A DNA stretch of 64,000 nt, taken from DAISIK01 sp036822055. GTDB lineage: Bacteria; Verrucomicrobiota; Verrucomicrobiia; Opitutales; Puniceicoccaceae. Position 1 is the stretch's first letter. Every line of letters begins with the position of its first letter. Position numbers and translations under genes: made by a program. Positions 34,101 through 41,425 of this stretch are shown here, one piece after another. Where the stretch lies: the NCBI GenBank assembly GCA_036822055.1, contig DAISIK010000007.1, positions 42,843-106,842 on the forward strand, given 5' to 3'. Under the pieces are notes generated by a model that did not search any database, was not told the origin of the DNA, and saw nothing but the letters and a program-made list of their open reading frames with translations.

Positions 34101-36755
34101 TCCGGTTCCGGTAAATCATCCCTCGCCTTCGATACCATCTTTGCTGAAGGGCAGCGTCGTTTCCTTGAATCAATGTCTTCCTACGCCCGCCAGTTCGTCG
34201 AACAAATGCCGCGGGCCGATTGCGATCGCCTCACCGGCATCGCCCCCACTATCGCGATTGAACAACGCGTTACTCGGGGCACCTCCAAATCGACCGTCGG
34301 CACCATCACCGAAGTCGCCCAACTCCTCCGCCTGCTTTACGCCCGTCTCGGGATCGTCGTCAATCCGGTCACCGGAAATCGCGCCACCGCGAGCACCATC
34401 CCGGCCATCCAGAAGGAACTCCTTACTCTCCTCACCTCCCCATCGCTCAAAAAAGCGCCGGCCATCTACCTCGCCGCGCCTGTCGTCCGGGGACGCAAGG
34501 GGCACCATCAGCCGCTCGCCGATTGGGCAGCCGCCAAGGGCTACCCCTTCCTCCGCTGCGACGGCAAACTTGTTCCGACCAGCTCCTTCAAAAAGCTCGA
34601 ACGCTATCGCGAGCACGACCTCGACCTCATCACCCTCGACCTCGCCAGCCGTCCGTTCTCAGCCGAGGAGATCGGTTCTGCCCTCGCCGAAGCTCTCCGC
34701 CTCGGCAAAGGTGCCTGCTACTTGCTCCTTCCCAACGGAACCGAGCCAGCCCGCTATTCCCTTACCCAGAGCGACCCCGTTACCGGCGAGGCCCTCCCCG
34801 AGCTTGACCCTAAGGACTTCTCCTGGAACTCCCCGCGAGGCTGGTGCCCAACCTGTCGCGGCCACGGCCTTCTCACCGAGACGGACGAGGATGCGGAAGA
34901 TGAGGGCTCACAGCCTGAGGGGTCCGTTTGCCCCGATTGCATGGGTTCTCGCCTCAACCCCGTTGCCCGCAATGTCCTCCTTGACCTTTCCGATGGAGAG
35001 TCCGTTACCCTGCCCCAGCTACTTAAAAGCAAACCATCAGAAATCCTTTCCACTCTCCGAAAAATCCAGACCGATCAACGGGGCCAGCAAATCCTCGCCT
35101 CCATCCTACCCGAGATTGAAGAACGCCTCGCCTTCATGACCCGAGTCGGTCTTGACTACCTCAGCCTGGACCGCTCCACCCGTACCCTTTCCGGCGGCGA
35201 GGCTCAGCGCATTCGCCTCGCAGCCCAGCTAGGTTCCAACCTCTCCGGCGTTCTCTACGTCCTCGATGAACCGTCCATCGGACTCCACGCCCGCGACAAC
35301 GAGAGCCTCCTCCAATCCCTCCAGCTCCTCCGCCAGCGTGGGAACACCATCCTCGTTGTCGAGCATGACGACGCCATCATGCGCTGCGCCGACCACCTCA
35401 TCGACATGGGCCCGGGGGCCGGCGTTCATGGGGGTCAGATTGTCTCCGAGGGGCCTCCAGCTTCCGTCCTTCGGGATCCGCAGAGCCTCACTGGCAAACT
35501 CCTCCGCGAGGGAATGCCGCACCCCCTCAACGGCCAGACCCGCGGTCTCCCCCCTCCCTGGAATCCACGTTCCCTCGCCTCGAGGGAATCCTGGCTGGTC
35601 CTCGACCAACCCAAGCTTCGAAACCTCAAGGGAGGCCAGCTCAAGATCCCTCTCGGTCGCCTGACCGTGGTTGCCGGAGTCTCCGGCGCTGGTAAATCTA
35701 CCCTCATCCGCGATCTTCTCTCGCCAGCCCTAACCGCCGCCAACCACTCGCCCAAAGCTACCCTCCGGGAACTCCTCGCCCGCGACCCACGTTTGCGCAC
35801 CCCGGCTCCCGAGCCCATCCTAAGGGAAATCCGGGGAGCCCACCGCATACGAAAGATCATTGAGGTGGACCAAGCGCCGATCGGGAAAACCTCCCGCTCC
35901 ATTCCCGCTACTTTTATCGGGATCTTCGATCTCATCCGCCAGCATTTCGCCAGCCTACCCGAGGCCCGGCAACGCGGCTACGATGCCGCACGATTCTCCT
36001 TCAACACCTCCGGAGGGCGCTGCGAGACTTGCAAGGGAGCAGGCCGCGTAAAACTTGAGATGAACTTTCTCCCCAACGCTTATGTCACCTGCGACGCCTG
36101 CGGCGGTTCCCGTTACAGCGAGGAGACCCTTCAAATCCGGTGGCGCGACCTGTCCATCGCCGATGTCCTCAACCTGAACTTCGCCGAGGCAGCCGAGTTT
36201 TTCGATTTCAACCAACGCATCGCCGATCTCTGTTCCCTCATGGTGGAAGCCGGCCTCGGCTACATCCGCCTCGGCCAAAGTTCCCCAACCCTTAGTGGGG
36301 GCGAGGCCCAGCGACTCAAGCTGGTCGCCGAGATCAATGAGTCCCTCAACCGCTCCGCTCTTCGGAAGCCCGCCCTGACCAATCGGGCACTCGCCGAGGC
36401 CAACAAAGGAAACCTCTATATTCTCGAGGAGCCAACCATCGGCCTGCACCTAAGCGACGTCCAGCGCCTCCTCCACCTTCTCCATCGCCTGGTCGGGGAG
36501 GGACACACCGTTCTCGTCATTGAGCACCACCTCGACGTCCTCGCCGAAGCCGACTACCTCGTCGAAATCGGACCCCAAGGAGGAGACGCGGGAGGAGAAA
36601 TTCTCTATCAGGGACCTCCTTCAGAAATCTCCAGCTGCCCCGACTCGCCAACCTTGCCTTATTTGGAGCCTCTTCTCCGCGGATTAGTCGCCAGCCCGCC
36701 CAGGACTCCGGCCAACAAAGTGAGGATGAAGCTAACCAACAAAATCGGCAGGTAA
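31134..36755 (+). CDS. uvrA: Double-length UvrA (tandem UvrA-UvrA fusion), excinuclease ABC subunit A
   Basis: 1,873 aa from GTG 31134, about twice normal UvrA. It is two UvrA units in tandem with four ABC ATPase modules. Walker A sites: GLSGTGKSS (35-43), GVSGSGKST (~631), GVSGSGKSS (~988), GVSGAGKST (~1515). Signatures: LSGGETQR (~481), LSGGESQR (~821), LSGGEAQR (~1351, ~1720). Zinc-type Cys pairs are present in both units (CPTC/CPSC, CPNC/CPVC, CPTC/CPDC, CETC/CDAC). UvrA recognises DNA lesions and loads UvrB in nucleotide excision repair. Double-length UvrA is known in Chlamydiae and Planctomycetes. The fourth module has LYILEEPT in place of LYILDEPT, so its Walker B Asp is Glu. The 3' end overlaps the convergent MFS gene by 97 bp. 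Confidence 0.96.
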   Translation: MPKSIPAIRLKGVRQNNLKGFDLEIPLGKLTLVTGLSGTGKSSLVFETLHAEGQRRYVETFSAYTRQFLEILERPEVDSIENIHPSIAIEQTNSVKTTRSTVGTMTELNDYFRVWFSHVATLHDPLSGEPIQDDSPQRIADQLSTIPEKTLLITFQVPIPKNLQRSEVIDALTGQGYTRGLVEGSVLRLEQMLTLPQSFDHIYVIQDRVTNQASSRSRILESLEAAYRYGKDRIHIFDTNVNLIASFTRGLVSPVNRRKFHAPTPARFSFNSPLGACPTCRGFGRIISIDPKLVIPDPRLSINQGAIRPFQGQVYSECLRDLRRHALDAGIDLHLPWEELSPENQNWVWNGDPGYPQDAREDEAWKYTWYGIKRFFEWLEKNTYKMHVRVFLSKFRAYHSCPSCGGARLNEEALCWKWQGYRLPDLFDLPISELKKIFDQVEVSSSDPRLAAATRGIISRLGFLNHVDLGYLTLNRPSRTLSGGETQRVNLTSSLGASVVDTLFVLDEPSIGLHPRDVHRVNKILRALVDQGNTVVVVEHDESVMRIADHLIELGPQPGDNGGEVVFTGSLSQMLRSRKSLTGAYLSGRRQIEPPRHAPPSPVGAVIIENASKHNLHNLSTRLPLGQLVGIAGVSGSGKSTFMESVLYGGLLRMRGEPVENPAEIERIEIEGSIGALDRVDQSTVSKTPRSNPAIYSGAWEEIRKQLAATEGAKASGLGPGHFSFNSGDGRCPNCDGLGAIKTEMQFLADIYTPCPVCNGRRFREEILAIEWQGLTVDKILELDINTALLKFAGEKKILAALQPLADVGLGYLRLGQPLNTLSGGESQRLKLVRYLAGISKQDTGALLLLDEPTTGLHRDDVGRLIAVLRSLVQQGHSIVVVEHQSDVLRACDWIIEFGPEAGARGGRIVAAGPPSTLALGNTATAPYLRDFTPEEDSSFAEQAAEDPILYAAATRHEPVLRIEGAREHNLKNVSTSIKHGSLTVITGVSGSGKSSLAFDTIFAEGQRRFLESMSSYARQFVEQMPRADCDRLTGIAPTIAIEQRVTRGTSKSTVGTITEVAQLLRLLYARLGIVVNPVTGNRATASTIPAIQKELLTLLTSPSLKKAPAIYLAAPVVRGRKGHHQPLADWAAAKGYPFLRCDGKLVPTSSFKKLERYREHDLDLITLDLASRPFSAEEIGSALAEALRLGKGACYLLLPNGTEPARYSLTQSDPVTGEALPELDPKDFSWNSPRGWCPTCRGHGLLTETDEDAEDEGSQPEGSVCPDCMGSRLNPVARNVLLDLSDGESVTLPQLLKSKPSEILSTLRKIQTDQRGQQILASILPEIEERLAFMTRVGLDYLSLDRSTRTLSGGEAQRIRLAAQLGSNLSGVLYVLDEPSIGLHARDNESLLQSLQLLRQRGNTILVVEHDDAIMRCADHLIDMGPGAGVHGGQIVSEGPPASVLRDPQSLTGKLLREGMPHPLNGQTRGLPPPWNPRSLASRESWLVLDQPKLRNLKGGQLKIPLGRLTVVAGVSGAGKSTLIRDLLSPALTAANHSPKATLRELLARDPRLRTPAPEPILREIRGAHRIRKIIEVDQAPIGKTSRSIPATFIGIFDLIRQHFASLPEARQRGYDAARFSFNTSGGRCETCKGAGRVKLEMNFLPNAYVTCDACGGSRYSEETLQIRWRDLSIADVLNLNFAEAAEFFDFNQRIADLCSLMVEAGLGYIRLGQSSPTLSGGEAQRLKLVAEINESLNRSALRKPALTNRALAEANKGNLYILEEPTIGLHLSDVQRLLHLLHRLVGEGHTVLVIEHHLDVLAEADYLVEIGPQGGDAGGEILYQGPPSEISSCPDSPTLPYLEPLLRGLVASPPRTPANKVRMKLTNKIGR

Positions 36756-37984
36756 CTCCCAAATACCTCAAAGATCACTCCAAAGGCTGGTGGGCCGAGG
36801 CCGCTCGCTATCACCGTTACCGCCGTTACTACCCCGTTGATCTCGCCGAGATGTCGCCTTCCGTAAAACCGGGGCCACGGCACACTGATCATTACCCCGA
36901 AAGCTCCCCAGGCAATCCCATTACCCACTACAAACATCCAAAAGCCGTGCGTTGTATCCAGCTGCAGGATACCCAGCAGGTTAACCATCTGTGCCATCAT
37001 CATCAGGTAGTGCACATAGCGCATCCGAATCCGTCCGGATATCGAGCCAACCAACAAAACCGTGATGACATTAAAAATAGCCGATGGCAGGAAGACCTGA
37101 AGGGCCGCATCCCGGCCCATCCCACCAAGTTCCGCCACTACCGACACGATGTTGAAGGCAACCCCGGTGCCGATCATCACATTCACCCCGAGCCCGAAAT
37201 TGAAAATCCAGAACGCCGCCGTCCTCCTCGCTTCCCGCACCGTGTAGTTTTCTTCAATCAGCCCACCGTCCCCGGCAGCTTCATCGCCATCGCCCCCCAA
37301 CCCCTCTTCGGCAGCTCTGCCAACTTCTCGGTCTATTTTGATTCCACAACTTTCCGGACTATCCCAAAAGGTCATTGCCACCCCGATCACTCCCAAGGTC
37401 GCGGTCATTGCAGCCAGGATATACCAAGACTCCCGCCAGCCGAAGACTTCGATCAACAGATTGAGCACGATCGGAGACGCTGAAAACATCACCGAGAGGA
37501 TCATTCCGTTCAACCCGGCCGCCAGCCCACGCCGCCGCACAAACCAGCGGAAAATCATCGTCCGGGAGGCATTCATCACTACCCCTAGACCAAAGACCCT
37601 CAGGGCACCAAATCCCAAGGTTAGGAAAACCAGCAGAAAAAGCTCCCGCTGCCCCAGAAGACCGCCGAGGATCGTCGCGATCCATCCCAGCGCCCCGAAA
37701 AAGACCAGTACGCCACTCAGCCCGACCATCCCCACCATCGCCGTCTTCCGCGAACCGTTTCGATCGATCAATCGCCCGGCCCACGGCATCAGAAAACCAG
37801 CGCTCACCGTCCCCACCAAAAATGCACCACTGAGCAACCCTCGCGAGATCTCCAAATCGCTGAGAAGGTAATCGACATAGGGAGCCAATCCCGGGGGGCT
37901 CGCCGGGATGGTGATGAACATCCCCAGCGTGCCCGCCACCAAAATCACCCAGGCATACCCTTGCCCCCGCGGCTTTAAGCGCAT
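36659..37984 (-). CDS. MFS transporter
   Basis: 441 aa from the ATG at 37982-37984, which overlaps the thioesterase stop as ATGA. The longer frame up to 38017 would run into that gene. Around 12 hydrophobic helices are visible, with MFS-type loop GRLIDRNGSRKTAMVG between helices 2 and 3 and the symmetric SISGRIRMRYVHYL in the second half. A charged cytoplasmic loop (GRAAEEGLGGDGDEAAGDGGLIEE) divides the two halves. The start and the conserved GYAWVILVAGTLGMF helix recall the oxalate/formate-antiporter-like (OFA) or monocarboxylate group, but the substrate is unknown. Its last 97 bp are antisense to the end of uvrA. Confidence 0.88.
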   Translation of the reverse strand: MRLKPRGQGYAWVILVAGTLGMFITIPASPPGLAPYVDYLLSDLEISRGLLSGAFLVGTVSAGFLMPWAGRLIDRNGSRKTAMVGMVGLSGVLVFFGALGWIATILGGLLGQRELFLLVFLTLGFGALRVFGLGVVMNASRTMIFRWFVRRRGLAAGLNGMILSVMFSASPIVLNLLIEVFGWRESWYILAAMTATLGVIGVAMTFWDSPESCGIKIDREVGRAAEEGLGGDGDEAAGDGGLIEENYTVREARRTAAFWIFNFGLGVNVMIGTGVAFNIVSVVAELGGMGRDAALQVFLPSAIFNVITVLLVGSISGRIRMRYVHYLMMMAQMVNLLGILQLDTTHGFWMFVVGNGIAWGAFGVMISVPWPRFYGRRHLGEINGVVTAVTVIASGLGPPAFGVIFEVFGSYLPILLVSFILTLLAGVLGGLATNPRRRGSK

Positions 37985-38463
37985 CAGCTCGTCCACCCTC
38001 TCGCCGCATCCGCCCACGGCTCCATCCGTTCCCGGAAATCACTGCTCCAACCACAGGGTTGGTGGGTCTTGGTGCTCAACCTGCAGACGGTCCGGGTGCC
38101 ATAGCTGTACCGGGTCTTTCTATCCGCACTCCAAAACTCAAACCCGGTCGTCAAACCCGCTTCCCTCAGCCGTTTGATCCATAGAAAAGCCACGTAGGGA
38201 CCGACTCCCTTCATCGGAGTCTCATATTTCACCGAGATCTCGCGCACCACCACATAGAGGTCGGGATAAACCTCCGGGTCAAAACGCTCCGGCTCCATCA
38301 CATGATCAAAAAAGGCCTGTTGCAAACGCTCAGCATGGGCCACCAGACGGCTGTGGTGCAAAACCCAGAGAGCGTCCAGCTCGTCAAAGCGCGTTGCGCC
38401 CTCGTGCATGAAGAGTCCCTTTGGCAACTCACTCGTTCCGCTACTCGATAGATCCAGACCCAT
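37984..38463 (-). CDS. Acyl-CoA thioesterase-like hot-dog protein (4-hydroxybenzoyl-CoA thioesterase family)
   Basis: 159 aa. The hot-dog fold pattern of 4HBT-type enzymes is suggested by ATRFDELDALWVLHHSRL (the DxxGhVNN-like loop with Asp and helix), FDPEVYPDLYVVVREISVKYETPMK (central strand after the catalytic helix) and TGFEFWSADRKTRYSYGTRTVC. These enzymes hydrolyse acyl-CoA thioesters. Met19 (MHEGATRF) is a possible alternative start. It is translationally coupled by ATGA to the MFS gene, so hydrolysis products and transport might be linked. That link is inference. Confidence 0.75.
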   Translation of the reverse strand: MGLDLSSSGTSELPKGLFMHEGATRFDELDALWVLHHSRLVAHAERLQQAFFDHVMEPERFDPEVYPDLYVVVREISVKYETPMKGVGPYVAFLWIKRLREAGLTTGFEFWSADRKTRYSYGTRTVCRLSTKTHQPCGWSSDFRERMEPWADAARGWTS

Positions 38464-38537
38464 TCAGCCAAGAGACTCATCCTTCCAACAGGTGCAAGTC
38501 GATTTGTTTAAGCACCCCACCCGAAAACGCGACGCAA

Positions 38538-39317
38538 TCACCCGTCCAACTCAAATTCCGCCACCACGGGTCGATGGTCGGAGAGAAACGTGCGAACCAC
38601 CTCCTGGCGCGTCAGACGAAAGGCCTCCGAGGCCAGGATGAAATCAATCCCTTTGATCGGGATCAGAGCTGGAAAGGTCCGCGCCCCCGCCGGGATCAAT
38701 TGATAGGCGTGGTGCGTCCGCAACTCTTCAAATAGCAGGTGGACGGCGTCTCCACGGTTGCGCTCACTCGTATTGAAGTCTCCACAAACAAGCGGCGGAT
38801 GGAAGCTCCCCACCCCCTCCCCCGAAAAATAGCCCTCCAGGGTTCCTAGAATTCGTTCAACTTGTTCAATCCGCGCCACCCGCGAGCGATAATCGAGATG
38901 AACGTTCAAAATCGGCAACAAGCGCCTACCCAGCTCGACTTCGACAAGCACAAAGCCCTTCTCTCCCAGGGTTCTCGCCCCAAAAGCCACACTCTCCTGC
39001 CGGGCGATCGTATGTCGGGACAGGATCGCGTTACCGTAGGCCAAGGGGAGCTTTCCCCCGCGCAAATTGTGAATCCCCTGGTATCGATGTCCGTGATCCA
39101 GCATCTCAAAAAGCGTTTCCAGGAGGTCCACCCTCCGATTCCAGTGCGAGGCTTTATCGACTTCCTGCAAGCACACGATGTCGGAGTCCAGTTTCTTGAT
39201 CAGTCCGCCGATTTTCCTCATCTGCCGCACCACCGCTTCACGGGTAATCATCCCCTGGTACGGGATCTGCCCCCTCCCGTGCGCTATGTTCATCGTCAGC
39301 ACTCGCAGCTTTTCCAT
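38538..39317 (-). CDS. Endonuclease/exonuclease/phosphatase family protein
   Basis: 259 aa from ATG 39315-39317, which has a GAGGA ribosome site 4 nt upstream. The frame stays open 33 codons further, but homology begins with MEKLRVLTMNIAHGRG. EEP-fold motifs: MNIAHGRG (metal-binding Asn), VCLQEVD (catalytic Glu), NVHLDYRS, CGDFNTSE (Asp-Asn) and FLSDHRPVVAEFEL (Asp-His). This is a Mg2+-dependent phosphoesterase like those acting on DNA abasic sites, inositol phosphates or sphingomyelin. Exact substrate unknown. No signal peptide, so it acts in the cytoplasm. Confidence 0.88.
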   Translation of the reverse strand: MEKLRVLTMNIAHGRGQIPYQGMITREAVVRQMRKIGGLIKKLDSDIVCLQEVDKASHWNRRVDLLETLFEMLDHGHRYQGIHNLRGGKLPLAYGNAILSRHTIARQESVAFGARTLGEKGFVLVEVELGRRLLPILNVHLDYRSRVARIEQVERILGTLEGYFSGEGVGSFHPPLVCGDFNTSERNRGDAVHLLFEELRTHHAYQLIPAGARTFPALIPIKGIDFILASEAFRLTRQEVVRTFLSDHRPVVAEFELDG

Positions 39318-39627
39318 ACCGTCCTCAAATCTACCGCACCGGCCTCCCCGTGTCAGGCTCGTAATCATCACTGTTTCAGACACCTCCGCCCACCTAAAGT
39401 TCTCCACCCCAGGCATCTAATGACCACTTCAGTTTCATCGCCGGGCCTCCTCGACTGGCCCGCCATCTGACCACTCTTCAACACCCCCTCGCTATCCTCC
39501 TCCGGTGTCATGCTTTTACCACTACACTCATCCAGTCTGCAGGGCCCACCGCCCACCCGAACGGTCTCGGTTGACACCCCTCCCCCATCCCTCAAGGGTC
39601 GGGTCGGGGCTGATTCCCAAATCTCTT
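39318..39627. other. 310-bp divergent intergenic region
   Basis: Separates the EEP-family gene (minus) from the osmolyte pair (plus). No gene is supported. A TTGACA hexamer is present at 39571-39576, 52 bp before asnO, but the sequence 17 bp on is C-rich with no -10. A C-rich/G-rich stretch at 39577-39612 (CCCTCCCCC then GGGTCGGGTCGGGG) could fold into strong local structure. Osmotic control of the downstream genes would have to act here. Confidence 0.4.
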
Positions 39628-41397
39628 ATGTGCGGTATAGCAGGCGAAATTCGGTTTGATTCCAACAGCGCGAGCCCGACCTTGGTCGGATCAATGATTG
39701 ATTGCATGGTCCCGAGGGGACCTGATGGCTCCGGAATTTGGTGCCAGGGGGGCATTGGGTTCGGTCACCGCCGCCTCAAAATCATCGATCTATCCGAGGC
39801 CTCCCAACAACCGATGGTCGATTCCACCCTCGGCCTCTCCATTGTCTTCAATGGTGCCATTTATAACTACCGCGAACTGAGGACCGAGTTATCCTCCAAG
39901 GGCTACCAATTCTTCAGCAAGGGTGACACCGAAGTGATCCTCAAGGCCTATCATGCCTGGGGAGAGGACTGCGTCCGCCGCTTCAATGGCATGTTTGCCT
40001 TTGCCATTGCCGAGCGAAATACCGGAAAGGTCTTCATGGCCCGCGACCGGCTCGGAATCAAACCCCTTTACCTCGCCCGCACTCCCGCCGCCCTCTACTT
40101 CTCCTCCACCCTCGAGGGCCTCAAGCGTATCCGAGGAGTGGATACAGCAATCGATCCGATCGCTCTGAACTTCTACATGAGTTTTCACTCAGTCGTACCC
40201 GCCCCCTACACCATCTTCCGGGGTATTCGAAAACTCGCCCCCGGCCGTACCCTCACGGTCTTTCCCGATGGAATGGAGTCCGAAACCACTTTCTGGGATC
40301 TCAAGTTTGGTGTCCCTGCCGAGCGTCAGAAGTGGAACGAGAAAGACTGGATCGAGGCCACCCTCGAGGTCATGCGCAAGTCCGTCAAGCGTCGCCTCAT
40401 TGCCGATGTTCCCGTGGGGGTCCTTCTCTCCGGCGGGCTCGATTCCAGCCTCATCGTAGGCCTTCTCTGCGAAAAAGATACTGCTCCCGTGGAGACCTTT
40501 TCCATCGGCTTCGAATCAGTCAACGACGAGGAGGGAGATGAGTTCAAGTACTCGGACGTCATCGTCGAGCGGTTCGGCACCACCCACCACAAGCTCTTCA
40601 TCGACTCCCAAAACGCCCTTCCTGCCCTTCGCGAATGCATCGCCAATATGTCGGAACCAATGGTCAGCCACGACAACGTCGGCTTCTACCTCCTCTCTCA
40701 GGAGGTCTCCAAATTTGTCAAAGTTGTCCAAAGTGGGCAGGGAGCTGATGAAATCTTTGGCGGCTACCACTGGTACCCACCCATGATTGATAGCACTGAC
40801 CCAATCGGGGATTACCAGAAAGGTTTCTTTGATCGGGACTTCGCTGAATATCAGGAAACGGTAGCCCCTCGCTGGGTCGATGAGGACTTTGCTGGTGAGT
40901 TTCTCAAGGATCATTTTGCTCGACCCGGGGCGTCGCGAGCGGTGGACAAAACCCTCCGCATCGACACCTTGGTCATGCTTGTCGATGATCCGGTCAAACG
41001 GGTGGACAACAATACTATGGCCGCTAGCCTTGAAGCTCGCGTCCCCTTCCTTGACCATGAGGTCGTCGAGTTCGCTGCCACGGTCCCCGCTGAGCTGAAA
41101 ATTCGAGACGGCGGCAAGTACATCCTCAAGGAAGCAGCCCGCCAGGTCATTCCAGCCGCCGTCATCGATCGCCCCAAGGGCTATTTCCCCGTTCCCGCCC
41201 TCAAATACCTCCGCGGGGATTTCCTCGAACTGGCACGATCCGCCCTCCTCAACCAAACCGCTCAGGATCGCGGTCTCTTCAACCCGGCCTACGTGCAGAA
41301 GCTGCTCGAAAACCCCGATGCCCACCTCACCCCGCTCCGGGGATCGAAGCTCTGGCAGCTTTCCCTCCTTGAACTCTGGCTCCAGAGTCACCCCTGA
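39628..41397 (+). CDS. asnO: N-acetylglutaminylglutamine amidotransferase (asparagine synthetase B type)
   Basis: 589 aa from ATG 39628, so that Cys2 of MCGIAGEI is the N-terminal glutaminase nucleophile; the 41 codons of open frame upstream are not part of the protein. The glutaminase domain (1-~210) has RGPDG, FNGAIYNY and ARDRLGIKPLY. The synthetase domain has the PP-loop LSGGLDSSLIVGL, SGQGADEIFGGYHWYPPM and the C-terminal DRPKGYFPVP. YHWYPPM and the adjoining ngg gene point to the NAGGN branch rather than ordinary asparagine synthesis. It would amidate N-acetylglutaminylglutamine to the osmoprotectant NAGGN, as known from Sinorhizobium and Pseudomonas. Confidence 0.9.
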   Translation: MCGIAGEIRFDSNSASPTLVGSMIDCMVPRGPDGSGIWCQGGIGFGHRRLKIIDLSEASQQPMVDSTLGLSIVFNGAIYNYRELRTELSSKGYQFFSKGDTEVILKAYHAWGEDCVRRFNGMFAFAIAERNTGKVFMARDRLGIKPLYLARTPAALYFSSTLEGLKRIRGVDTAIDPIALNFYMSFHSVVPAPYTIFRGIRKLAPGRTLTVFPDGMESETTFWDLKFGVPAERQKWNEKDWIEATLEVMRKSVKRRLIADVPVGVLLSGGLDSSLIVGLLCEKDTAPVETFSIGFESVNDEEGDEFKYSDVIVERFGTTHHKLFIDSQNALPALRECIANMSEPMVSHDNVGFYLLSQEVSKFVKVVQSGQGADEIFGGYHWYPPMIDSTDPIGDYQKGFFDRDFAEYQETVAPRWVDEDFAGEFLKDHFARPGASRAVDKTLRIDTLVMLVDDPVKRVDNNTMAASLEARVPFLDHEVVEFAATVPAELKIRDGGKYILKEAARQVIPAAVIDRPKGYFPVPALKYLRGDFLELARSALLNQTAQDRGLFNPAYVQKLLENPDAHLTPLRGSKLWQLSLLELWLQSHP

Positions 41398-41425
41398 TCT
41401 TTTCCTCCCTCCCCGAAACCCCGCC

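Noticed and set aside
39571..39576. TTGACA hexamer before asnO
   Set aside because: The sequence 16-18 bp downstream is C-rich with nothing like TATAAT, so I do not call a promoter.
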